Shown piece after piece: positions 1 through 5,660 of a DNA stretch of 10,527 nucleotides. Both the position numbers and the translations under genes were made by a program. The stretch comes from an uncultured Lachnospiraceae bacterium (GTDB lineage Bacteria > Bacillota > Clostridia > Lachnospirales > Lachnospiraceae), in contig CAJUHG010000084.1 of assembly GCA_910586005.1 (NCBI GenBank), positions 1 through 10,527 on the forward strand. The letters are read 5' to 3'. A model generated the notes under the pieces. That model was not told the origin of the DNA. It did not search any database and saw nothing but the letters and a program-made list of their open reading frames with translations. Position 1 is the first letter of the stretch. Each line of letters begins with the position of its first letter.

Positions 1-52
1 GACAGGTATATTATGTTTCTATAAACAGATAAAGTGTTTCATAATTCATTTT

Positions 53-949
53 TTACAACATTTTGTCATCTTCTTCCTTTAATTCTTCTAACAATTCCCT
101 ATTCTCTTTTAGATTTTTTTTAATTGCCTTACAATGTTCCAAACGATACACCGTTGGAATACATCCAATATGTTTTTTAAAAGCCTTTGAAAAAACGATA
201 GCATTTTGATAACCACAAGAGTATGCAACATTTTCAATCGATAACTTTGTAACACTTAAAAGTTCTTTCGCTCTAGAAATTCTAAACCTTGTTAAAAATT
301 CTTGGGGCGACATTTGAAGGCTGCTTTTGAAAAGTTTGTATAGATAACTGCGATTCACACATAAATGATTTGCAATATCTGTAACTTTTATTTGAGAAGA
401 ATAATGATTTCTAATATAACTAATTGCTCGTTCAATATAAAAATTTTCCATAGATTCTGCATTTTCCTCAATTACCACATTCCTAGATAACACCTCAAAA
501 AAACTATATAGAAGACTTTGCAAGCGATACTGACTGGTAATGGAACCATCTTGACATTTTAACATTTGAAAAATAAGCTGTTTTAATTCTTTCCCTTGAT
601 TTGAACGAAAAGTAAGCTGCCTGCTGTTTAATCCTAAATCTTCAAGATATTCTTTGGCATATCTACCAGAAAAACCAACCCAAAGATAGCTCCAAGGTTC
701 CTCCTTGTCTGCTTGATAATAAGTCAATACCTCTGGTTCAATTAAAAATCCCTCTCCAGATCCAAGATAATATTTATGTTCTCCTACCTGATAAAATCCT
801 TTTCCATCCATAATATAATGAATCAAATAATTTGGCCGTGCAGCTGGACCAAATCCATGCAGAGGTCCACACTGTGCATAGCCACAAAAACAAATAAACA
901 AATCCTTAAATTTTGACTCTGACAATTCTAAAACATATGCATTTTCCAT
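53..949 (-). CDS. AraC-family transcriptional regulator
   Basis: This 298-aa protein has the two-domain AraC layout. Residues about 20-105 form a cupin-like sensor domain, with the PWSYLWVGFSG signature (85-95) common in Firmicute AraC regulators. Residues about 172-270 hold the double helix-turn-helix: first helix pair around VTDIANHLCVNRSYLYKLF (189-207), second around SIENVAYSCGYQNAIVFSKAF (within 237-257). A charged tail (about 276-296) may be a short helix. The start lies 3 bases after the stop of the upstream flavoprotein gene and lacks a clear Shine-Dalgarno, so translational coupling is likely. The family usually controls carbohydrate or stress genes in response to a small ligand; the ligand cannot be read here. 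The adjacent flavoprotein operon is the natural regulatory target, which is inference. Confidence 0.93.
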   Translation of the reverse strand: MENAYVLELSESKFKDLFICFCGYAQCGPLHGFGPAARPNYLIHYIMDGKGFYQVGEHKYYLGSGEGFLIEPEVLTYYQADKEEPWSYLWVGFSGRYAKEYLEDLGLNSRQLTFRSNQGKELKQLIFQMLKCQDGSITSQYRLQSLLYSFFEVLSRNVVIEENAESMENFYIERAISYIRNHYSSQIKVTDIANHLCVNRSYLYKLFKSSLQMSPQEFLTRFRISRAKELLSVTKLSIENVAYSCGYQNAIVFSKAFKKHIGCIPTVYRLEHCKAIKKNLKENRELLEELKEEDDKML

Positions 950-952
950 GTC

Positions 953-1591
953 TTAACTATGTATAAAATTTGTAGATATTTTTGGCTCTTTTTCAGGAAG
1001 TGGTATTCCTGAATTTCTGCCTGCTTCTTGACATTTCAGCATATATGTCATATTTTTTCCAAGCACACGCATGGTATAAAGTCCCTCTCCGTCCTGAAGG
1101 ACTTCTTCTGGCTTTGTTCCATGAACCATATTCCAGTATCTTGAAGATACCACTGGCATTTCCTGAATCGTAAAATATTTGTTTATCTGGTCGAAAGCAG
1201 CTGTAGTGCCCGCTCTTCTAGCTGACAAAACAGCTGCAGCTGGTTTCATATAAAATGCCCGATTTCCATTTCCACATGTTTCTGAATAAAATAATCTGTC
1301 CATCAAAGAGGTGATATTTCCACTAGCAGCAGCATAATGGACTGGTGTTCCAAAAATAAAACCATCTGCCTGCAAGGCTTTTTCTCTTATCTCATTTACA
1401 ATATCATGAAATACACATTTCCCAGATCTAGCGCAAGTTCCACAAGCAATGCATCCTCCAATAGGTTTATCTCCAATCCAAATTATTTCTGTTTCAATAT
1501 CTTCTTTCTTTAGAGTATTTGCAACTTCTAAAAGAGCTGTGTAGGTACATCCTTTTTCATGGGGACTTCCATTTATTAACAAAACTTTCAT
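953..1591 (-). CDS. NADPH-dependent FMN reductase / iron-sulfur flavoprotein-like
   Basis: This 212-aa protein has a flavodoxin-like fold. The N-terminal beta strand (VLLINGSP) and the loop GSPHEKGCTYTAL (8-20) form the FMN phosphate site. GTPVHYAAASGNITSLMDRL (81-100) is the second flavin-contact segment. Between them, cysteines 47, 50, 53 and 59 give CX2CX2CX5C, matching the compact cysteine motif of the iron-sulfur flavoprotein (Isf) family, so a 4Fe-4S cluster alongside FMN is plausible. Isf-type proteins in anaerobes pass electrons to oxygen, peroxide or quinone-like acceptors; the substrate here is unknown. GGAGG lies 7 bases before the ATG. It is the first gene of an operon with the AraC regulator, 3 bases apart. 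Many homologues are annotated only as flavodoxin family NAD(P)H oxidoreductase. Confidence 0.9.
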   Translation of the reverse strand: MKVLLINGSPHEKGCTYTALLEVANTLKKEDIETEIIWIGDKPIGGCIACGTCARSGKCVFHDIVNEIREKALQADGFIFGTPVHYAAASGNITSLMDRLFYSETCGNGNRAFYMKPAAAVLSARRAGTTAAFDQINKYFTIQEMPVVSSRYWNMVHGTKPEEVLQDGEGLYTMRVLGKNMTYMLKCQEAGRNSGIPLPEKEPKISTNFIHS

Positions 1592-1623
1592 ATTTTTTCC
1601 TCCATTCTTTTCTTCTAAATTAT

Positions 1624-1652
1624 ATTATGATACAAAATATTGACTTAATCAA
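1624..1652 (-). promoter_or_regulatory. Candidate promoter of the flavoprotein-AraC operon
   Basis: Reading the minus strand, TTGATT (1647-1652) and CATAAT (1624-1629) are separated by 17 bases, giving 4/6 and 5/6 matches to the vegetative consensus. Initiation near 1617 would leave a leader of about 25 bases before the ATG at 1591. A perfect palindrome overlaps the -35 box. Confidence 0.45.
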
Positions 1653-1658
1653 TATTTT
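1634..1658. promoter_or_regulatory. Palindromic operator candidate
   Basis: Perfect 10-base inverted repeat AAAATATTGA / TCAATATTTT around a 5-base centre (CTTAA). It covers the -35 element and most of the spacer of the candidate promoter, so a dimeric regulator bound here would block RNA polymerase. Dyad symmetry is more typical of MarR, TetR or similar repressors than of AraC proteins, which usually use direct repeats. The regulator is not identified. Confidence 0.4.
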
Positions 1659-1773
1659 TTCCTCACCAATATTTTTACCTTCTTTGAAACTGCTCGGCTT
1701 CACAGGCACGTTCAGATATTTTACAAGCAAATGCTACATTGATTCTTATATTAAATTCGCCTAAAAAGAATGA

Positions 1774-1820
1774 TAGGGGTCAGATAAATTTTACTGAAAT
1801 AAAATTTTTCTGTACCCCTA
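1774..1820. repeat. Long imperfect hairpin in the SOR-flavoprotein gap
   Basis: Arms 1774-1793 and 1800-1820 pair over about 20 bases with one bulge and one mismatch, closing on a 6-base loop; the outer ends are TAGGGGT and ACCCCTA. It lies about 50 bases downstream of the superoxide reductase stop. Neither strand has a uridine tract directly after the stem, so it is a poor intrinsic terminator. It could stabilise the mRNA 3' end or be a dispersed palindromic repeat. The rest of the 278-base gap holds only the promoter and operator described separately. Confidence 0.6.
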
Positions 1821-1869
1821 CGACTTCAATAATATTAAATTAGAGATTCTACTTATACACTATTCTTAG

Positions 1870-2238
1870 CTATTTTATTTCTGCCTTCCATAAACCATGA
1901 AGATTACAATATTCATATGCTGCTACTGCTTTATCACCAGAAGATAGTTGAAATTCAGCTTCTGGTTTTTGTCCAGGAGAAAGCTTTTTCAAGATTCCAC
2001 CTTGTTCTGTCTCTAAATAAATCCACATAATGTAATGTTCTTCTAACATTGGATGCTCTAGCTCTCCAACTTTTACTACAATTTTATCACCACTTTTTTC
2101 TATTACTGGAACATGTTTTTCTCCAGAAGCATCTGTAGTATTTGCCTTCAATTCTTGAAATTTTTTCTCACACGCATGTTCTCCTGGAACAATTTCCATA
2201 GCAATACTTAGGCATTCCTTACACTTAAAAAAATTCAT
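1870..2238 (-). CDS. Superoxide reductase (desulfoferrodoxin family) with degenerate N-terminal iron site
   Basis: This 122-aa protein reduces superoxide to peroxide in the cytoplasm of anaerobes without releasing oxygen. The catalytic Fe(His4Cys) site is complete: EKHVP (40-44, His42), EHPMLEEH (61-68, His62 and His68) and CNLHG (111-115, Cys111 and His114). Glu40 and Lys41 are the usual active-site loop residues. The N-terminal desulforedoxin-like part keeps CKEC (Cys6, Cys9) but the usual paired cysteines are Ala22-Cys23, and the spacing is shorter than in classical desulfoferrodoxins, so the second iron is probably not bound normally. I chose ATG at 2238, six bases after a GGAGG; a frame opening 7 codons earlier lacks a ribosome site. 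An upstream 8-base palindrome (2290-2316 area) may be regulatory. Confidence 0.93.
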   Translation of the reverse strand: MNFFKCKECLSIAMEIVPGEHACEKKFQELKANTTDASGEKHVPVIEKSGDKIVVKVGELEHPMLEEHYIMWIYLETEQGGILKKLSPGQKPEAEFQLSSGDKAVAAYEYCNLHGLWKAEIK

Positions 2239-2289
2239 AATTTCCTCCATTCCATGCACTTTTTCTGCAATATAAGTAATTCATAAAAA

Positions 2290-2316
2290 ACATTTTTTAC
2301 TTTTTGGCAAAAATGT
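2290..2316. promoter_or_regulatory. Short palindrome upstream of superoxide reductase
   Basis: Eight-base arms ACATTTTT and AAAAATGT face each other around an 11-base centre, 50-80 bases before the superoxide reductase start. On the minus strand the hexamer TTGCCA lies inside it and could serve as a -35, but no good -10 follows at the right distance. An operator role is a guess; coordinates are accurate to a base or two. Confidence 0.25.
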
Positions 2317-2405
2317 TGTCTTGATTTTATTAATACATATCTAGCATGTCCACATCTTATAAATATATGTATATAAAGGATTAGCACAATCTATGTGGAT
2401 TTTTC

Positions 2406-2460
2406 TTTTCTTCTATAGGAAAGACCTTATCACTAGAAAATGCCTTCCTATAGAAGAAAA
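2406..2460. repeat. Perfect 17-base inverted repeat
   Basis: Arms 2406-2422 and 2444-2460 (left arm TTTTCTTCTATAGGAAG) are exact reverse complements around a 21-base loop. The T-rich side comes first and the A-rich side last on both strands, the reverse of an intrinsic terminator. It lies between the spore-type fragment stop (2516) and superoxide reductase, with further complementary GTGGAT/ATCCAC segments just outside it. Possible roles are an mRNA end structure, a protein-binding dyad or a remnant repeat. Confidence 0.6.
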
Positions 2461-2515
2461 AATAATATATAGACTGATGTGAGTTTATCCACTTTTGTTT
2501 CTTATCATTTTTAAA

Positions 2516-3119
2516 TTATATTAATTCTGCGATTCTGGTAACACCCACATAAATTTCAGAAATCTTATACCAAGTCGCATAATCCACCACACCTGTTTGA
2601 GGTAATCCAAATACAGACTGAAATCTCCGAACAGCAGTCTGTGTTGCAGGCCCAAAAGAGCCATCTGCTGTAATTCTTGGAATAGAAGTATACACTTGAG
2701 CAATACGATTTAATTGTTCCTGCATTTGACGAACTTTGGCTCCACTAGAACCCAATTGCAGATTTTCTCGTGGCCAAGATGCTGGTATACCAGAGATTTC
2801 TTCTGCTTCATTGATGTACATATCACTCCCATAATAATAACGTATAATCTCAATCGCACTATAATTCTGATCTCCTAAATATTTAGATCCCCACTGACTT
2901 AACCAGTTTGGACAAGTAACTCTTTGACCATCACAATATTGTGTTAAAATTGGTTGTTTTACATTTGGTCTAGATAGGAAATTAGAAAACATTTCATCTA
3001 CTACTTGGGAAATACTAGCAAAATAATTTCTTCCATATACCCATTTATGATCATATGCAGTAGAAGATGTAATTGTAAAATCATAGCCTTTATTTCGGTA
3101 CCACTTCGTTGTCAATCAT
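2516..3119 (-). pseudogene. 3' part of a SpoIID-like, peptidoglycan-binding spore-type gene, broken at the recombinase
   Basis: About 199 codons remain open. Residues 1-115 (WYRNKGYDFTITSSTAYDH, then YCDGQRVTCPNWLSQWGSK) match the later part of a clostridial protein family I recognise, with a SpoIID/LytB-like middle domain of the cell-wall or spore-cortex kind. Residues about 120-187 (LQLGSSGAKVRQMQEQL to TGVVDYATWYKISEIY) form a PG_binding_1 domain. Family members run to roughly 400 residues and carry about NRVYTEWYR where this frame begins TTKWYR. Everything upstream is missing and replaced by the recombinase 3' end. The only possible start is a TTG directly after an in-frame TGA with no Shine-Dalgarno, so the piece is probably not translated as it stands. 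It could be rejoined if the element excises. The C-terminal end looks intact. Confidence 0.82.
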
Positions 3120-3122
3120 TCA
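3104..3122. other. Probable recombination junction (att site) inside the spore-type gene
   Basis: The recombinase stop TGA occupies 3120-3122 and recognisable host-protein sequence (K-W-Y-R-N-K-G) resumes by about 3106 on the minus strand. The crossover therefore falls in roughly 15-20 bases. Serine integrases recombine at a 2-base core inside short att sites; the exact core cannot be set without the other junction or an empty site. Confidence 0.6.
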
Positions 3123-4784
3123 GGATGAAAGCAAAAAGTCATCAAAACTATTTTTAAAATAAATAACTATTTTTTCTTTGGTTATATCAATATGTTCAAT
3201 CAGTTTATTTACTAGTACTCGTTTTGTAGGAATATCAGCATAAAGAAAAATTTCACGCCAAGTTGGAATATTACTTTTGATATTTTCTAAATTCTCTGTT
3301 GTAACAAAAGTATTCTTTAAATCTGTTTCTTTTTCCTGCACAATTTTTCTTTGTTTTTTTTCTTTCTCTCTCTGTTTATCAATCATATAAACTAAATCTT
3401 TTAATTTAAGGGGATATTCTCCAGTGATAGCCTCTGGGATATGTTCTTCCATCACATGAATACCATATCTAATTTTTTCAAGTTCTTTTTGTGCCACTTT
3501 TAAATTCTGTTCTTTTTTTTGTTTCTCTTTTTGCTTGCTTTCTTTCATCTGTTGAAAGATATTTTCATTTTTTTGCAATTTACTGATATATTCTGCCAAT
3601 ATTTCATAGACCATAGCCTCAATGATATCTGCTCGAAACTGTTTCGTCTTGTTATGAGGAACTCCTTGCCATGCATTTTGACATTTGTAAATGGCCCTCT
3701 TACTGCTCCTGCGTTCTCCTGTATCTTTGATGGTCCAGTAATTATATTTGCTGCCATTTACCATCTTATAGCCACAATAACCACAATATAAAATATCTAT
3801 CAAAGATAACATACCATCATTTCGTTTGATAATTGTTACCTTTTGATTTTCCAATGATTTTGTATACTTATGGCACCTTTGTTCCCGTTTTTTTTGCACC
3901 TCTTTCCAAATGGTTTCCTCAATAATTATAAGATCTGCATTTGCTTTTTTAGAAAGAATCCATTCCTCACTATTTAAACTATGATGTCTGCCATTTAAAC
4001 TTTCTCTGCGATTATAAGAAGTATAACCCGCATAGATAGGATTTGTTAGAATACTAGTAATGGTTCCACTTTTCCAGACATCTGTTGGGGCAAGTGTTTG
4101 ATATCTATCATCTGTATTCAAGGTATTAGCAATTTTAGCTGAACCATATTCTTTATTCAAAGATAGCTCATAGATATGTTTCACTACTTCTGCTTGTTCA
4201 GGATATATCACTAAATGTTTCAAAGCTCGTCCATGCTTACTAATTTCCCCTGAGTGTTCTAATATATAACCATATGGAGCTTTACCACCCATAAATTTTC
4301 CTTCCAGAACTAATTTTTTAGCGGTATCTTTTACTCTCATCCCTGTGTCTGCACTGCTTTTTTGTGCATTGCCATATCTTAATGCCAACATCATCTGACC
4401 CATAATATCATTGCTTTCTGGAGAAATACATCCATCTTTTACCGTATAGATATCCACACCAAGACTTTTTAAAGACATAATATAACCACCAATTTCCCAC
4501 ATCCTGCGACCTATGCGGTCATCCTTATATACAACTAGTATATTATATTCTTGATTTTGGGCATCCCGATAAGCTTCTTGTAAAATTTCCCTTTCTGCAA
4601 CAGAATTTTTATATCCACTGTTGCTTCCCTCAAAATATTCTTTTTTGTCTAATATCCAGTCAGAATGATTTTTCACATAATCCAAAATAAGTTGTCTTTG
4701 TACTGTCAAATCTCCATCAGATTCTAACTGTTGGTCAGAACTAACACGCAACAATATTCTCACACGCTTTTTATTTGCATTCAT
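3120..4784 (-). CDS. Large serine recombinase (site-specific integrase/excisionase)
   Basis: This 554-aa enzyme has the full large-serine-recombinase order. The resolvase domain (about 7-150) carries the catalytic serine in LLRVSSDQQ (Ser15) and the arginine-rich VYKDDRIGRR segment. A recombinase DNA-binding domain follows (about 165-290, KFMGGKAPYGY, then LTNPIYAGYTSYNRR). A zinc-ribbon region (about 330-375) has CGYC and a later KCQN...H in place of the usual second cysteine pair. A lysine- and glutamate-rich coiled coil spans about 395-490, before a C-terminal tail. Such enzymes integrate and excise phages, transposons and skin-like sporulation elements at short att sites. AAGGAG lies 8 bases before the ATG. 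The gene follows a 53-aa gene by 39 bases, and its 3' end abuts a truncated spore-type gene. No frameshift or missing catalytic residue is seen, so it is probably active. Confidence 0.95.
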   Translation of the reverse strand: MNANKKRVRILLRVSSDQQLESDGDLTVQRQLILDYVKNHSDWILDKKEYFEGSNSGYKNSVAEREILQEAYRDAQNQEYNILVVYKDDRIGRRMWEIGGYIMSLKSLGVDIYTVKDGCISPESNDIMGQMMLALRYGNAQKSSADTGMRVKDTAKKLVLEGKFMGGKAPYGYILEHSGEISKHGRALKHLVIYPEQAEVVKHIYELSLNKEYGSAKIANTLNTDDRYQTLAPTDVWKSGTITSILTNPIYAGYTSYNRRESLNGRHHSLNSEEWILSKKANADLIIIEETIWKEVQKKREQRCHKYTKSLENQKVTIIKRNDGMLSLIDILYCGYCGYKMVNGSKYNYWTIKDTGERRSSKRAIYKCQNAWQGVPHNKTKQFRADIIEAMVYEILAEYISKLQKNENIFQQMKESKQKEKQKKEQNLKVAQKELEKIRYGIHVMEEHIPEAITGEYPLKLKDLVYMIDKQREKEKKQRKIVQEKETDLKNTFVTTENLENIKSNIPTWREIFLYADIPTKRVLVNKLIEHIDITKEKIVIYFKNSFDDFLLSS

Positions 4785-4823
4785 AACACGTTCTCCTTCT
4801 TATTTCAAGTATTCTGTTTTAGA

Positions 4824-4985
4824 TTATGAAGTTTTTGTTAAATATTCTTGAAGTATATCTAAGAGAATTTGTTTTACTTCCTTTTTTATAGTATCTTCTT
4901 CATAGTTTGATTTTTTGGGAAATTTTAATATTATTTGCATATCCTTTTGCTCTACTTCAACTTTTGTGTAATCCTCTTCTTTCAT
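4824..4985 (-). CDS. Small protein upstream of the recombinase (possible recombination accessory factor)
   Basis: This 53-aa acidic/basic protein has a beta-like segment (MQIILKFPKK) followed by an amphipathic helix (EEDTIKKEVKQILLDILQEYL). I chose the internal ATG at 4985 because AGGA lies 7 bases before it; an in-frame ATG at 5015 has no ribosome site and sits inside the candidate -10. It has its own promoter candidate and reads into the recombinase 39 bases later, so the two are probably co-transcribed. Small proteins beside large serine recombinases are sometimes directionality factors that switch the enzyme to excision. That role is inferred only from size and position; I do not recognise the family with certainty. 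Confidence 0.7.
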   Translation of the reverse strand: MKEEDYTKVEVEQKDMQIILKFPKKSNYEEDTIKKEVKQILLDILQEYLTKTS

Positions 4986-5013
4986 AAAAATTTCCTGATT
5001 AGCTTTTCTTACC

Positions 5014-5041
5014 ATATTATTATTAAAGAAAAGCTTGTCAC
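5014..5041 (-). promoter_or_regulatory. Candidate promoter of the recombinase operon
   Basis: On the minus strand GTGACA (5036-5041, 5/6) and TAATAT (5014-5019, 4/6) are 16 bases apart. Transcription would start near 5007, leaving a leader of about 20 bases before the ATG at 4985. It resembles a vegetative promoter; no obvious sporulation sigma-factor pattern was recognised, but the sigma factor cannot be decided by eye. Confidence 0.4.
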
Positions 5042-5088
5042 ATTCATAGATATTTTTTCACACTTTCCTTGAATACAGAATAGAATAA

Positions 5089-5556
5089 TTAATTGTTAGA
5101 CAAACTATGTCCTCCCTGAATCTTCCACACTTTTGTAGTGTGAACTATCTGTTCTGTATAGACAGGCAATAACACATCATCTTGCATACCAAGAATCATA
5201 TAAACTAGATTAGGATTCATTAAATTTTCTGCCATTAAATTGATAAGTTCATCTGTAAATTCATATTCTTCTACCAGAAATGGGATATATCTTTCTGGAG
5301 GAATACATGGGTTTACTAGTAAACAAGGAATATTGCACATATTACTTAAAACATATGCATAAAATCCACCAAAGGAATTTCCTACTATATAGTCAATATC
5401 TTTATATCTTTTTAATCTATCTAATATCTCTGTAGGAGAGGTTAAAATATAATCCATTTGTGGAGAAATAATAAAATCTTTGGAATATAAGTCAATAAGT
5501 AATTTATAATTTGTGTTATACGAACTTCCATTCAGTCCATGTAAATTAAGTATCAT
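5089..5556 (-). CDS. YqiA/YcfP-like alpha/beta-hydrolase (esterase)
   Basis: This 155-aa protein is short for an alpha/beta hydrolase, as is usual for the YqiA/UPF0227 group. It starts directly with the first strand and oxyanion turn (ILNLHGLNGSS, 2-12). The nucleophile elbow is GNSFGG (59-64, Ser61), the acid is Asp126 or Asp127 in LGMQDDVLLP, and the base is His150 in GGHSL. All three catalytic positions are present. Esterase activity on small acyl esters is known for YqiA; the natural substrate is unknown. I chose ATG at 5556, six bases after GGAGG; an in-frame ATG 7 codons earlier overlaps the terminator T-tract. The ribosome site directly follows a terminator hairpin, so expression may depend on read-through or on a promoter in the 50 bases before the hairpin. 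Confidence 0.85.
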   Translation of the reverse strand: MILNLHGLNGSSYNTNYKLLIDLYSKDFIISPQMDYILTSPTEILDRLKRYKDIDYIVGNSFGGFYAYVLSNMCNIPCLLVNPCIPPERYIPFLVEEYEFTDELINLMAENLMNPNLVYMILGMQDDVLLPVYTEQIVHTTKVWKIQGGHSLSNN

Positions 5557-5567
5557 AATTTTCCTCC

Positions 5568-5609
5568 AAAAAAACAATAGAAAGTACGCTTTGCGAACTT
5601 TCTATTGTT
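5568..5609 (-). terminator. Hairpin repeat copy 1 acting as a terminator before the esterase
   Basis: Thirteen-base perfect arms (5573-5585 and 5597-5609) enclose an A-A mismatch, a CGC/GCG pairing and a TTT loop. On the minus strand the stem runs into seven consecutive T residues (5574-5568), the form of an intrinsic terminator for the hemerythrin-receiver gene that ends at 5661. GGAGG of the esterase follows with no gap. Related hairpins lie at 7103-7133 and 7537-7571. Confidence 0.75.
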
Positions 5610-5660
5610 ATAAATAAAAGATGCATATTTCAAAAGAGACTAAGAAGAGTATAATGGCAT

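Noticed and set aside
982..1173. Plus-strand open frame opposite the flavoprotein gene
   Set aside because: Lies fully inside a well-supported minus-strand gene, has no ribosome site and no recognisable protein features.
1519..1764. Plus-strand 81-codon frame across the flavoprotein start
   Set aside because: Half overlaps the flavoprotein gene and half an AT-rich promoter region; the hydrophobic composition is what AT-rich DNA gives by chance.
2239..2259. Longer superoxide reductase start at 2259
   Set aside because: The ATG at 2238 has GGAGG at ideal spacing and gives the normal family N-terminus; the longer start overlaps that ribosome site.
2406..2460. 17-base inverted repeat as an intrinsic terminator
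   Set aside because: T residues precede and A residues follow the stem on both strands, the opposite of terminator polarity.
3113..3115. TTG at 3115 as a genuine start of the PG-binding protein
   Set aside because: No ribosome site, directly after an in-frame stop, and family alignment shows that about half the protein is missing upstream.
5145..5165. Residues PVYTEQ in the esterase as the missing host-gene junction (family VYTEW)
   Set aside because: They lie in the conserved C-terminal part of a complete esterase frame with its catalytic residues; the match is five residues and coincidental.
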